Shown here: one piece after another, positions 32,624 through 41,204 of the stretch
Layout: every line of letters starts with the position of its first letter
Numbering within the stretch: position 1 is the first letter of the stretch
Source: JAHJDS01 sp964569795
GTDB lineage: Bacteria > Desulfobacterota > Desulfarculia > Desulfarculales > JAHJDS01
Direction of reading: 5' to 3'
Assembly (NCBI GenBank): GCA_964569795.1
Contig: CAZMVB010000013.1
Location: 1 to 64,000 of the forward strand
DNA: 64,000 bases
Made by a program: the position numbers and the translations under genes
The notes under the pieces: generated by a model
Told to the model about the DNA's origin: nothing
The model's input: the letters and a program-made list of their open reading frames with translations, nothing else
Databases searched by the model: none

Positions 32624-33067
32624 CTACTTGGCCTGGACGTTGATCTGGCGGGGCTTGACCTCGGGGGCCTTGGGCAGGGTGATGCTCAGGACGCCGCTCT
32701 TGACCGAGGCCTTGACGGAATCGGGGACGATGCGAGTCGGCAGGGTCACCTGCCGGCGGAAAAAGCCGAAGTCCCGCTCGCGCCGGTGGACGCTGATCTC
32801 CTTGCCCATGTCGGTCGGCTTGCGCTCGCCGTGCAGGGACAGGGTGTCCCCCTCGACCGAGATGTCGAGCTGCTCCGGGGGCACGCCCGGAAGCTCGGCC
32901 CGGACGTAAACGTTGTCCTTGTCCTCGCTGACGTTGACGGCCGGAAAGACCCCGGCCGTGCGGGCCGGGGCCCGACCGGGGAACAGGTTGCGGCTGAGAC
33001 GGTCCAGGTCTCGGCTCAGCCGGCCCAATTCGGATAATTGGCTCGGGTTCCACCGAAAGATGGTCAT
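32624..33067 (-). CDS. small heat-shock protein Hsp20 (first of pair)
   Basis: A 147-residue alpha-crystallin protein. After a short N-terminal arm (MTIFRWNPSQLSELGRLSRD) the domain runs over about residues 42-142 (FPAVNVSEDKDNVYVRAELPG, KSGVLSITLPK). It ends RQINVQAK, carrying the I-x-V anchor that docks neighbouring subunits. A GGAGGA ribosome site lies before the ATG. No CIRCE or obvious sigma-32 promoter was found; a TTGACA lies upstream on the minus strand near 33210 but its -10 is weak. Confidence 0.94.
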   Translation of the reverse strand: MTIFRWNPSQLSELGRLSRDLDRLSRNLFPGRAPARTAGVFPAVNVSEDKDNVYVRAELPGVPPEQLDISVEGDTLSLHGERKPTDMGKEISVHRRERDFGFFRRQVTLPTRIVPDSVKASVKSGVLSITLPKAPEVKPRQINVQAK

Positions 33068-33243
33068 GTCCGTCCTCCTCTCTTGGCAATGACTCCGGGA
33101 CCGCCGACCCTTCCCCGCCGGGACTCCTGGGCCGGGGTCAAGGCCCGGCCGCCGGGGGGCGCTGGCCGTGGCGGCCTGTTTTTTAGGTAATCACTGCTTA
33201 ACCGATGTCAAGTCAATCGGGAGGGGCAAACAATCCGTTCGGG

Positions 33244-35229
33244 TCAGGCTCCCCCGAGCTGGTCGAGCACCTGGCCCAGGCCGTAGGCCAGGCTTTCCAG
33301 GGAGGGATGCTCGGGCAGATAGTAGTCGATCGGGACGCCCCGCCGCCGGTCGGTGACAAAGGCGTCCAGGGCGGTCTGGTAGTCAACCGTCTCGACCAGG
33401 GTCTGGCCCCAGGAGGTGAGCGAGATCAGGGACACCGTTCGGGCCGGTTTCTCCAGGGCGTCCAGGCCCAGCAGGAAGGTCCGGACCGGGCGCTCGTCGG
33501 CCAGCAGGTCCTCCCGCCCCGGGGGATTGAGCCTGACCGGGGGCATGAACTCGTTGAGTTTGTGGAGGGCGGCCTGGATGTCGGGCATGGTGATCGGGAC
33601 GTGGATCATGGGCTCGGGCTGGGCCAGGTGGAGGGACGTCCAGGGGGCGTACAGCTCGTTGGCCACCAGGTAGGCCAGGGCGGCGGCCAGACCGCCGGTC
33701 CTCTTGAGCAGGGACTTGTCGGCCTCGTCGGCCCGAATCTGGGATCGGTCCCAGGCCCCGGCGTAGATCTCCCAGGCCACCTCCTGGTGACCGGGGGTGT
33801 GTCCGGCGGCGAACAGGGTCAAGTCCGGGATGTGGAGCGGCTCCTCGAGGAAGTTGGGCAGGACCTGGACCTTGTTTTCCCGCTGCTCGTAGAACCGGAA
33901 CAGTCGCCGGCCCAGGACGGTCAGGTCGTCGCTATTGATGCCCGGACCGGTCGGGGCCGACCGGTCGTGGGACCGGGTCAGCTTGTCGTAGGTGGACAGC
34001 AGAAACCGGTTCAGCCGTTCGTTGAACTGGATGCGCTGCTGAAAGGACCACTGGCCGTAATCGTTGTACTGGCCGGTCCGGTGCTGGGACCAGCCCCAGC
34101 GCTCGAGGGTCTGGACCAGATGCCGCTTCCGGCCGGACAGGGACCGGTTCTTCCGGTCCTGGAGGGTGATCTTGAGGCCGGTCTTGAGATAGAGGCAGGC
34201 CTGGAGAAGCTCGATGTCGCCGGTGCGGCCGGCCGCCTCGAGGTACTGGCCGGCCCGGTCGATCATGAGCAGGTAGGGATCCAGCAGCAGGGCCTGGTCG
34301 GAGTGGCGGCTCCATAGCCGCCGCTTGAGCGTGTCGGCCAGCATTTCGGGCTGATCCAGGAGATAGACCTCGAGGACGGCCAGCTTGAGAACGCTCTTGA
34401 AGGGGCTGCCGATGGTCTTGTTGATGTGCCACAGCCCCCCGCCCAGATACTCCTCGGGCCCGGGCTGTCCCAGGTAGCCCAGGTCCACCAATTGGTCGGG
34501 GTCCATGAGCTGGCTTTGGGCCGCCAGGGCGACCACCTCCTGGTAGTGCTCGGCCGAGCAGGACGGGGCGGCCAGCCACCAGACGGGGACCTTGCCCGAG
34601 ACCAGGGTCATGGTCCGGTAGAATTCCTCCTTGAGGAGCATGGCCATGGCCGACCCGGCCGATTCGCCCTCGGTCGGGCCGAAGTCGTTTTTGACGACCT
34701 GGTCCACCGACAGGACAAAGAAGTGGACCTCGGTCCGGTGTTGCCGGGCGGCCCAGTCCTCGATGAGGTGGAGCTTTTCCTCGAGCAGGAGCAACCGGGC
34801 GTCGGTCAGGTCCTGGTGGATGACCCAGTAGTCGAAATCGCTTCGCCGGGACTGGGCCACGCTGCCCGGCGAACCGATCACGGCCAGGCTGACGATGGCG
34901 GCGTCCCGGTGGTGGCGGCCGAACCGCAGTTCGGGAGGTACCCGGGTGTCGGGGAGCAGCCGGTTCACGGCCGCCGTCAGATCGTCCGGCGGATAATAGA
35001 GGTGGAGTCCGGTCGGGGCGGCCGGGGTGTGTCCCGGAAAATCGGGGGTATTGATGTGGAGCAGCAGGGGGATGAGGGTGAACAGGTCCCGCTCCCGCGG
35101 GGGCAGGTTCTCGGCGATGAAGCTCAGCTTGCGGGCGTTGAAGGCCTTGAAGGTCCGGAGACGGTGATTGAGGATCCGGTCCCGGTCCAGGCTGTAGGTC
35201 TCGGAAGTGTCGGGGCCGAGCTTGGTCAC
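33244..35229 (-). CDS. class I adenylate cyclase (CyaA-like)
   Basis: A 661-residue enzyme making cAMP. The GTG at 35229 overlaps the upstream stop in GTGA, and the longer frame beyond it is out of register with that gene. The nucleotidyltransferase motif GSPGSVAQSRRSDFDYWVIH (about residues 105-125) matches the class I GSxxSxxQSxxSDxDxW active site with its catalytic Asp pair. The rest follows enterobacterial CyaA but is shorter (848 residues in E. coli) and lacks the C-terminal regulatory part. Co-translation with a membrane-anchored protein suggests a membrane-linked signalling unit. Confidence 0.85.
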   Translation of the reverse strand: MTKLGPDTSETYSLDRDRILNHRLRTFKAFNARKLSFIAENLPPRERDLFTLIPLLLHINTPDFPGHTPAAPTGLHLYYPPDDLTAAVNRLLPDTRVPPELRFGRHHRDAAIVSLAVIGSPGSVAQSRRSDFDYWVIHQDLTDARLLLLEEKLHLIEDWAARQHRTEVHFFVLSVDQVVKNDFGPTEGESAGSAMAMLLKEEFYRTMTLVSGKVPVWWLAAPSCSAEHYQEVVALAAQSQLMDPDQLVDLGYLGQPGPEEYLGGGLWHINKTIGSPFKSVLKLAVLEVYLLDQPEMLADTLKRRLWSRHSDQALLLDPYLLMIDRAGQYLEAAGRTGDIELLQACLYLKTGLKITLQDRKNRSLSGRKRHLVQTLERWGWSQHRTGQYNDYGQWSFQQRIQFNERLNRFLLSTYDKLTRSHDRSAPTGPGINSDDLTVLGRRLFRFYEQRENKVQVLPNFLEEPLHIPDLTLFAAGHTPGHQEVAWEIYAGAWDRSQIRADEADKSLLKRTGGLAAALAYLVANELYAPWTSLHLAQPEPMIHVPITMPDIQAALHKLNEFMPPVRLNPPGREDLLADERPVRTFLLGLDALEKPARTVSLISLTSWGQTLVETVDYQTALDAFVTDRRRGVPIDYYLPEHPSLESLAYGLGQVLDQLGGA

Positions 35230-35762
35230 TGGTATCTGGTCACCGAGATGGTCACCGATTTCGGTCCGGCGGCGGTGACCAGGAGGTTGTACCGGCGCTC
35301 GCCCACCTTGAACCTGTGGGATTCGGTCCGCCCCAGGGTTTTTCGCAAGGGTTTCTCGTCGGCGTTGGGGGTGATCACCAGGATCGCCCGCTGCTGTTTT
35401 TGATCCCAGGACTGGTAGCTGACGGTGAACATCCCGTCCTGGGAATTGACGACCTTGTCCGGGGCCAGGGCCTGGTCCTTGATGACCAGCGCCGGCTGAA
35501 AGGCGGCGGTTCGGCCCGGCGAGCCGGCCCGGGCCAGGTGTTTCCGGGCCAGTTGCAGCTGGCGCCCGCAGGCGACCAGTTTCATCCGGCAGGCCTGGAG
35601 GTCCTCGCGGTATTTGGTCACCAGCGGATCCTCGCCCGTGGCCTGGGGCTTTTCCGGGCCGTGGAGCGCATCCCACAACTGGTAGCTGATCCCGACGCTC
35701 ATCAACACCAGGACCACGGCCACGGCCATCAAGGCCAGCCGACGTTTTTGGTATGGGTCCAC
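35226..35762 (-). CDS. membrane-anchored coiled-coil protein coupled to adenylate cyclase
   Basis: A 178-residue protein with one membrane helix (about residues 8-27) after a basic start (YQKRR). A short coiled coil (about 45-75) follows, then a beta-rich domain in the periplasm (about 85-178) with DGMFTVSYQSWDQKQQ. Its stop overlaps the cyclase start, so the two are made together. The layout suggests a sensor or anchor for the cyclase. No family is recognised. Confidence 0.75.
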   Translation of the reverse strand: MDPYQKRRLALMAVAVVLVLMSVGISYQLWDALHGPEKPQATGEDPLVTKYREDLQACRMKLVACGRQLQLARKHLARAGSPGRTAAFQPALVIKDQALAPDKVVNSQDGMFTVSYQSWDQKQQRAILVITPNADEKPLRKTLGRTESHRFKVGERRYNLLVTAAGPKSVTISVTRYQ

Positions 35763-35838
35763 CCTTCCCTCTCCGGGATGGTTCCGCGCCGAGCGGCGAT
35801 TGCCCCCAATTTAAACCAAAGCCCGGGCCGGGCGCAAG

Positions 35839-37092
35839 TCAGGTCCGGGCCTTGACCAGGTCCCGGTAGAGCCGCCCCAGGTCCCCGACCAGTCGGGCCT
35901 TGTCGTAGTTGAGGCGGACGTGGCGCCGGCCCAGGGCGGCCAGCCGGGCGGCCTCGTCCGGGTGCTCGATCAGCCAGATCAGGGCCCGGGCCAGACCCAC
36001 GGCGTCCCGCCGGGGGGCCAACAGGCCCCGCTCGTGGATGGTGAAGCCGTCCCCTCCGGCCAGGGCCGGGCCGACCACGTCGGGCACCCCGCCCACGGCC
36101 GTGGCCGCCACCGGCCGCTGTGCGGCCAGGCCCTCGATCAGGGACAGGGGCGTGCCCTCGTTGTCCGAGGTCAGCAGGATCAGGTCCAGGCCGGCGAAAA
36201 AATTTTGGGGATCGGTCCGGGGCCCGGGCATCTGGACGTGGTCGGCCACGCCCAGCCGGGCCGCCCGGTCGGCCACGGCGGCCGCGTCCTCGGGCCGGCC
36301 GCCGCCGATGATCAGGAAGCGGCACCGCTCGTAAAGGGCCGGGGCCATGTCCCTCAGGGCGGCGGCCACGTCGGCCAGCAGCGGGTAGTTCTTGACCGGC
36401 GCGATCCGGCCCACCGCGCCCACGGCCACGGTGTCCGCCCCCAGCCCCAGTTGTTGCCGGAACTCGCGCCGGCCGGGCTCGGGGTCGTCCCAGAGCGAGG
36501 CGTCGATCCCCAGGGGGATGACGGCCACCCGGCCCGGCCGGCCCACGCCGTAGGTCTGGTGGATCTCCTCGAACTGCCGCTCGGAGATGACCACGATCAT
36601 ATCCGTGGCCACCCGGGCCAGCAGTCGCTCGATGACCAGGAAGACCGCCCCCTGGAGGCGGCCGAAGTAGGAATGAAAGGTGTGGCCGTGAAAGGTGTGG
36701 ACCACCCGGACCGGCCGCCGGAAAGTCGCCCGGCGCCACAGGTTGTAGATGAGCGTCGCCGCCCGGCCGATGAAACCGGCCTTGGAGGTATGGGTGTGGA
36801 CCAGGTCGGGTTTGGTCCTGGCCAGGATGGCCAGGCAGGCCAAAAGCGACTTGGCGTCCCGCCAGGGGTGGAGGCTCCGGCCCAGGAAGGGGACGATCAC
36901 CGGCTCGACCCCGGCGGCCCGGATCAGGGGCGTCATGTCGTCCTCGCCGGGCTCGACCCGGCCGCAGACCAGGATCTGCCGGAACTCGGCGGGGTCCATT
37001 TCCCGGAGGAGCCAGGTGACGTGCTTGGCCGGACCGCCCAGGTTCAGCCGGGCGATCAGGCGCAGGACGACGATCGGGTTCGGGTCGGTCAC
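35839..37092 (-). CDS. GT4-family glycosyltransferase
   Basis: A 417-residue GT-B enzyme. N-terminal part: LRLIARLNLGGPAKHV (acceptor side, G-loop). C-terminal part: AVGRIAPVKNYPLL, and EGTPLSLIEGLA with the E-x7-E motif that binds the sugar nucleotide. The EPS-type start, with VHTHTSKAGFIGR, resembles WcaL/PelF-like transferases of polysaccharide synthesis. The GTG at 37092 fits the family start; a TTG at 37128 adds 12 residues. No other polysaccharide genes adjoin, so the product is unknown. Confidence 0.87.
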   Translation of the reverse strand: MTDPNPIVVLRLIARLNLGGPAKHVTWLLREMDPAEFRQILVCGRVEPGEDDMTPLIRAAGVEPVIVPFLGRSLHPWRDAKSLLACLAILARTKPDLVHTHTSKAGFIGRAATLIYNLWRRATFRRPVRVVHTFHGHTFHSYFGRLQGAVFLVIERLLARVATDMIVVISERQFEEIHQTYGVGRPGRVAVIPLGIDASLWDDPEPGRREFRQQLGLGADTVAVGAVGRIAPVKNYPLLADVAAALRDMAPALYERCRFLIIGGGRPEDAAAVADRAARLGVADHVQMPGPRTDPQNFFAGLDLILLTSDNEGTPLSLIEGLAAQRPVAATAVGGVPDVVGPALAGGDGFTIHERGLLAPRRDAVGLARALIWLIEHPDEAARLAALGRRHVRLNYDKARLVGDLGRLYRDLVKART

Positions 37093-37192
37093 GCGCTCGA
37101 TTGTGACAACATGGACGGAGAATGGCAAGCCCCCCGGCCGTGGCCCGCTGAAAACCGCTCCCGGAAAAAAAGGACCCGGGCCGGGGTCCGGG

Positions 37193-38104
37193 CTAACGGG
37201 GATTGCCGTGTGTCGAGGCCGCTACGAAACGAAACCACCCGGTGATTTGACCCAGTAATGACCCATTGTCATCCATCAGGAATTTTCTCTCGATCTCCCG
37301 GTTGTCCAGGTGATCGGTCATTTTAAGGCCTCGCTTGTCCAGAAACGATTCGATCCCGCCGTCATCAACCAAAAACCTGAATCGTTCATCGGGATGATGT
37401 TGGTTCATGGCCCGAATCAGTTCCGCGACCCCAAAATAATTATTGACGTTTTCCTCCGGTATCGAGACGGCGTAGTCGAACACGACGGTGCGGCCACCGC
37501 CCGGGGCACGGCCGACAAATTCCAGGGTCCGATCCACCGACTCCGGATCCAGGTAATAGCAGACCCCTTCCCAGAGGAACAGCGTATTTTCCTGAGGATC
37601 ATATCCCGCTCCGGCCAGAACGTCGGGCAACGATTCCCGGTCAAAATCAATGGGAACCAGTCGGACGTTTGACGGCACGTCCAGCCGGGCCTTGGCGAGG
37701 CATGTTCTTTTTCGGTTCTGGGTGGTCGCCGCGTCCAGTTCAATAATCCTGGTGGTCTGGTTCAATTCGGCGAAACGATAGGGCCTGGTGTCGTATCCCG
37801 CGCCAAGCAGCACTATTTGCGGGATGTTCCGCTTCAAGGCCTCGGTAAACACCTGGTCGAAATAGATTGTCCTGGCGATCAGATATTGACGCATTCCCGG
37901 CAGGAACCGGTTCAGTTTATTGTTTATCTTGGCCCGGATACCCTTGAATTTGATCAGGAATCTGATGTAAGGGGGCAAAAAAACCCGGGCCAGATCGTCC
38001 GGCCCGAATCTCTTGTCGTCGAACTCCTGGTGGGCCAGGGCCCGACGCAGGGCGGCCATCATGGCCGTGAGGGAAGGTTTTTGGTCAACTCCCCTTTTGG
38101 ACAT
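37193..38104 (-). CDS. class I SAM-dependent methyltransferase, leucine carboxyl methyltransferase-like
   Basis: A 303-residue methyltransferase of the PPM1/LCMT-like (TIGR00027) family. Motif I is VLLGAGYDTRPYRF, motif II IIELDAATTQNRK, and LFLWEGVCYYLDPESV is the typical late motif. Bacterial members act on small molecules or polyketide-like acids; the substrate is unknown. The gene is visibly richer in A and T, with rarer codons (TTT, ATA, AAT) than its neighbours, which suggests recent transfer. It is monocistronic between two high-GC genes. Confidence 0.85.
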   Translation of the reverse strand: MSKRGVDQKPSLTAMMAALRRALAHQEFDDKRFGPDDLARVFLPPYIRFLIKFKGIRAKINNKLNRFLPGMRQYLIARTIYFDQVFTEALKRNIPQIVLLGAGYDTRPYRFAELNQTTRIIELDAATTQNRKRTCLAKARLDVPSNVRLVPIDFDRESLPDVLAGAGYDPQENTLFLWEGVCYYLDPESVDRTLEFVGRAPGGGRTVVFDYAVSIPEENVNNYFGVAELIRAMNQHHPDERFRFLVDDGGIESFLDKRGLKMTDHLDNREIERKFLMDDNGSLLGQITGWFRFVAASTHGNPR

Positions 38105-38170
38105 TACCGTAGTCCTTTCGACGCGCCCGGCCGGCCGGTGGGACCGGACCGAGGCCCTATTGGCACGGGG

Positions 38171-38401
38171 TCAGATCAGCCCGGTCGGGGGCGGACCCTT
38201 CTCGATCTTTTCCCCGCAGGTCTGGCCGCATTGGGCGCAGAGATACTCGTACTTCTCGCCCTCGGGCAAGACCAAGAGCAGCCTCTTTCGGACCGGCATG
38301 GCCTGCCGGCACCGGGGACAATACAGGGAGGTGGCTTCCAGGTCCCTGTATTGCCGGGCCGGCCGGCGCATCCGGGGCGGGGGCGGAACTCCGGGTTGCA
38401 T
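38171..38401 (-). CDS. small zinc-ribbon protein
   Basis: A 76-residue protein with CPRC and CAQC pairs 33 residues apart (YCPRCRQAM, LCAQCGQTC), a single rubredoxin-like zinc ribbon, followed by CGEK. The ATG at 38401 has GGAG nearby; the longer frame to 38461 lacks a ribosome site. Proline-rich start, soluble. Similar short ribbon proteins are common in Desulfobacterota without known function. Confidence 0.7.
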   Translation of the reverse strand: MQPGVPPPPRMRRPARQYRDLEATSLYCPRCRQAMPVRKRLLLVLPEGEKYEYLCAQCGQTCGEKIEKGPPPTGLI

Positions 38402-38444
38402 GGTCACTCCTTCTTGATAATATTGATAAATCTGGCGGCCGGAC

Positions 38445-38473
38445 TTGTCAACCCGGGCCATCTCGGATAATCT
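38445..38473 (+). promoter_or_regulatory. promoter of the methylmalonyl-CoA epimerase gene
   Basis: TTGTCA (38445-38450), a 17-bp spacer, and TAATCT (38468-38473). Confidence 0.6.
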
Positions 38474-38583
38474 GACCTGGTTCCTGACGACAGCGGGCCG
38501 TCAGCCCGGGGCGACGGTTTCCTGTCGGAAATTTCCCCGCCCGCGGCGGGCGAATCCCGTCGCGGCCGGAGATGGGAGGCGAC

Positions 38584-39000
38584 ATGAAGATCAAGCGGAT
38601 CGCCCACATCGGCGTGGCCGTGACCGATGTCAATGAAGTGGAAAAGGTCTATACCGACAAGCTGGGCCTGAGCGGCGTCAGCCGTGAGATTTTAGACTGG
38701 ATGGACCTGGAGGTGGCCTTCGTGCCCATCGGCCGGACCAATATCGAACTGGTCCAGTCCACGGCCGAGGGCGGGGTGATGAGGAAATACATCGAGAAAA
38801 GGGGTGAGGGCATCCACCACATCGCCCTGGAGGTGGACGACGTTACCGCTGCCACCGAGGAACTCAAGGCCCGGGGGGTGAGGCTGGTCCATGACGTCCC
38901 CCAGAAGGGGGCCCACGGCGCCCTGATCAATTTTCTCCACCCCAAGGAGACCCACGGCGTGTTCATCGAGCTGGTCGAGTACCCCGCCGGCGGGCATTGA
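38584..39000 (+). CDS. mce: methylmalonyl-CoA epimerase
   Basis: A 138-residue enzyme of the vicinal-oxygen-chelate fold that interconverts (R)- and (S)-methylmalonyl-CoA in propionate metabolism. Metal ligands are in IAHIGVAV (His near residue 7), ANIELVQ-like NIELVQS, GIHHIALEV and VFIELVE. The ATG at 38584 follows GGGAGG; the frame also has an ATG at 38572, inside the ribosome site. No mutase genes adjoin, so its partners lie elsewhere. Glyoxalase-type relatives exist, but the overall pattern fits the epimerase. Confidence 0.88.
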   Translation: MKIKRIAHIGVAVTDVNEVEKVYTDKLGLSGVSREILDWMDLEVAFVPIGRTNIELVQSTAEGGVMRKYIEKRGEGIHHIALEVDDVTAATEELKARGVRLVHDVPQKGAHGALINFLHPKETHGVFIELVEYPAGGH

Positions 39001-39037
39001 TCCGCCCCGGCTTGGCCGCCGGCCGGTCCGTCCTTTC

Positions 39038-39117
39038 TTGACGCCCCTGGATGCCGGGGATAGACTAATTTTTTAGCCGGAAATATTTCGCCCGGGCCGG
39101 CGGGAGCGGCCGGGCGT
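39038..39117 (+). promoter_or_regulatory. nifU promoter and leader hairpin
   Basis: TTGACG (39038-39043), 17 bp, TAGACT (39061-39066). The leader then has a GC-rich hairpin (CGCCCGG... against ...CCGGGCG, about 39089-39114) followed by TCTCTTTT, a possible weak terminator or attenuator before nifU. A small CTAA-TTTT-TTAG palindrome lies over the transcription start. Confidence 0.55.
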
Positions 39118-39140
39118 CTCTTTTCACCTAGGGGAAAAAT

Positions 39141-39980
39141 ATGTGGGAATATACGGACAAGGTCAAGGAGCACTTCCTCAATCCGCGCAACGCCGGCGAG
39201 CTCGAGGGGGCCGACGGCGTGGGCGAGGTCGGGTCCATGGCCTGCGGCGACGCCCTGAAGCTGATGATCAAGGTGGATGATGAGGGCCGGATCGCCGACG
39301 CCAGGTTCAAGACCTTCGGCTGCGCCTCGGCCATCGCCAGCAGCTCGGCCCTGACCGAGATGATCAAGGGCAAGACCGTGGACGAGGCCCTCAAGATTTC
39401 CAACAAGGACATCGCCGCCTTTCTGGGCGGTCTGCCCCGGGAGAAGATGCACTGCAGCGTCCTGGGCGAGCAGGCCCTGGCCGCGGCCATCGCCGATTTT
39501 CGGGGCGAAAAACCCAAGGAGGCCGAAGAGGGCGAGATCGTCTGCGAGTGCTTCGGGGTGACCGACAAGGAGATCGAACGGGTGGCCCGGGCCAACGACC
39601 TGACCACGGTCGAGGAGGTGACCGACTACACCAAGGCCGGCGGCGGCTGCGGGAACTGCCACGACAAGATCGCCGAGATCCTGGAGCGGGTCAAGGCCAA
39701 GAGGCTGCCCCTTCCCGAGGCGGCCCGGCCCAAGAAGCTGACCAACATCCAGAAGATGCGCCTGGTCGAGGAGACCATTGACCGCGAGATCAGGCCGGCC
39801 CTCCAGGCCGACGGCGGAGATCTGGAACTGATCGACATCGAGGGCAACACCGTCCTGGTCAGCCTCCGCGGCGCCTGCGCCAGCTGCACCGCCTCGGACT
39901 TCACCATGAAGCAGTTCGTCCAGCAGAAGCTCCAGGAGTTCGTGATGCCGGACATGGTCGTCGAGGAGGTCAAGCCATGA
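39141..39980 (+). CDS. nifU: Fe-S cluster assembly scaffold NifU
   Basis: A 279-residue three-domain scaffold. IscU-like domain (about residues 1-125): cysteines in SMACGD, FGCASA and MHCSVLG. Central 2Fe-2S domain (about 130-185): CECFGVTDKEIER and GGGCGNCHDKI. C-terminal Nfu domain (about 200-275): RGACASCTASDFT with the CxxC that hands over clusters. It receives sulfur from NifS encoded next, with a 4-bp ATGA overlap. In anaerobes NifUS often serves general Fe-S proteins and not only nitrogenase; no nif structural genes are present here. Confidence 0.95.
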   Translation: MWEYTDKVKEHFLNPRNAGELEGADGVGEVGSMACGDALKLMIKVDDEGRIADARFKTFGCASAIASSSALTEMIKGKTVDEALKISNKDIAAFLGGLPREKMHCSVLGEQALAAAIADFRGEKPKEAEEGEIVCECFGVTDKEIERVARANDLTTVEEVTDYTKAGGGCGNCHDKIAEILERVKAKRLPLPEAARPKKLTNIQKMRLVEETIDREIRPALQADGGDLELIDIEGNTVLVSLRGACASCTASDFTMKQFVQQKLQEFVMPDMVVEEVKP

Positions 39981-41146
39981 CCGTCATCTACCTGGACAAC
40001 AACGCCACCACCCAGTGCGCCCCCGAGGTGATCGAGGCCATGGCCCCCTATTTCGGCGAGCTGTACGGCAACCCGTCGAGCATGCACTCCTTTGGGGGGC
40101 AGGTGGCTTCCAAGATCCAGACCGCCCGGGCCCAGGTGGCCGAATTGATCGGGGCCGAACCCGGGGAGATCGTCTTCACCTCGTGCGGCACCGAGTCGGA
40201 CTCGACCGCCCTGTACGCCGCCCTGGCCACCCATCCCGACCGGAACCACGTCGTCACCACCCGGGTCGAACACCCGGCCGTCCTCCACCCGGCCCAGCAC
40301 CTCGAGAAAGAGGGCTTCCGGGTCACCTTCCTGCCGGTGGACCGCCAGGGCCGCCTGGACCTGGATCAGGTGGCCGAGGCCATCACCGACCAGACGGCCA
40401 TCGTCAGCATCATGTGGGCCAACAACGAGACCGGGACCATCTTCCCGGTCGAACAGATCGCCGCCCTGGCCATGGCCAAGGGGGCCGTGTTTCACACCGA
40501 CGCCGTTCAAGCCGTGGGCAAGATCCCGATCAACCTCCAGGAGTCCGGGATCGACATGCTGTCCCTGTCCGGGCACAAGCTCCACGCCCCCAAGGGGATC
40601 GGGGTGCTGTACCTGCGCAAGGGGACCAAGTTCCAGCCCTTCTTACGGGGCGGACACCAGGAGCGGGGCCGGCGGGGAGGCACCGAGAACGTGGCCTCGA
40701 TCATCGGCCTGGGCGTGGCCGCGGAGCTGGCCGCCCGGCGCATCGACGAGGAGAACACCCGGGTGGCCGCCCTGCGGGACCGGCTGGAAAAAGGTCTGCT
40801 GGAAGCCATCCCGGCGGCCTACGTCAACGGCGATCCCGAGCACCGCCTGCCCAACACCACCTCGGTCAGCTTCGAGTTCGTCGAGGGCGAGGCCATCCTC
40901 CTGTTCCTGAACGAAACCGGCATCTGCGCCTCGAGCGGCTCGGCCTGCACCTCGGGGTCCCTGGAGCCGTCCCACGTCTTGCGGGCCATGGGCGTGCCCT
41001 TCACCTGCGCCCACGGTTCGATCCGGCTGTCCCTCTCGGTCTTCACCACTGATTCCGACGTGGACACGACCCTCGAGGTCATGCCCCAGGTGATCGCCAA
41101 ACTGCGGGCCATGTCGCCCTACTGGGCCGAGAAGACCGGAAGTTGA
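39977..41146 (+). CDS. nifS: cysteine desulfurase NifS
   Basis: A 389-residue PLP enzyme that takes sulfur from cysteine for Fe-S assembly. LSGHKLHAPKG carries the PLP lysine (near residue 200). The active cysteine loop is CASSGSACTSGSLEPSHVL, the long loop of class I (NifS/IscS-type) desulfurases. NNATTQCAPEV at the start is typical. It overlaps nifU by 4 bp, so the two are made together. Confidence 0.95.
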   Translation: MTVIYLDNNATTQCAPEVIEAMAPYFGELYGNPSSMHSFGGQVASKIQTARAQVAELIGAEPGEIVFTSCGTESDSTALYAALATHPDRNHVVTTRVEHPAVLHPAQHLEKEGFRVTFLPVDRQGRLDLDQVAEAITDQTAIVSIMWANNETGTIFPVEQIAALAMAKGAVFHTDAVQAVGKIPINLQESGIDMLSLSGHKLHAPKGIGVLYLRKGTKFQPFLRGGHQERGRRGGTENVASIIGLGVAAELAARRIDEENTRVAALRDRLEKGLLEAIPAAYVNGDPEHRLPNTTSVSFEFVEGEAILLFLNETGICASSGSACTSGSLEPSHVLRAMGVPFTCAHGSIRLSLSVFTTDSDVDTTLEVMPQVIAKLRAMSPYWAEKTGS

Positions 41147-41204
41147 CCCCCGGGCCGGGGTTGCCCCGCGCTGTTCAACCCGATCAGGACGTCTGCGGCG
41201 AGGA

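Noticed and set aside
33068..33240. CIRCE or sigma-32 control of the hsp20 pair
   Set aside because: No TTAGCACTC-N9-GAGTGCTAA-like repeat and no CCCCAT -10 was found. A similar search before dnaK also gave no CIRCE.
39141..41146. Evidence for nitrogen fixation
   Set aside because: nifU and nifS alone are common in anaerobes for general Fe-S assembly; no nifHDK or other nif genes are in the window.
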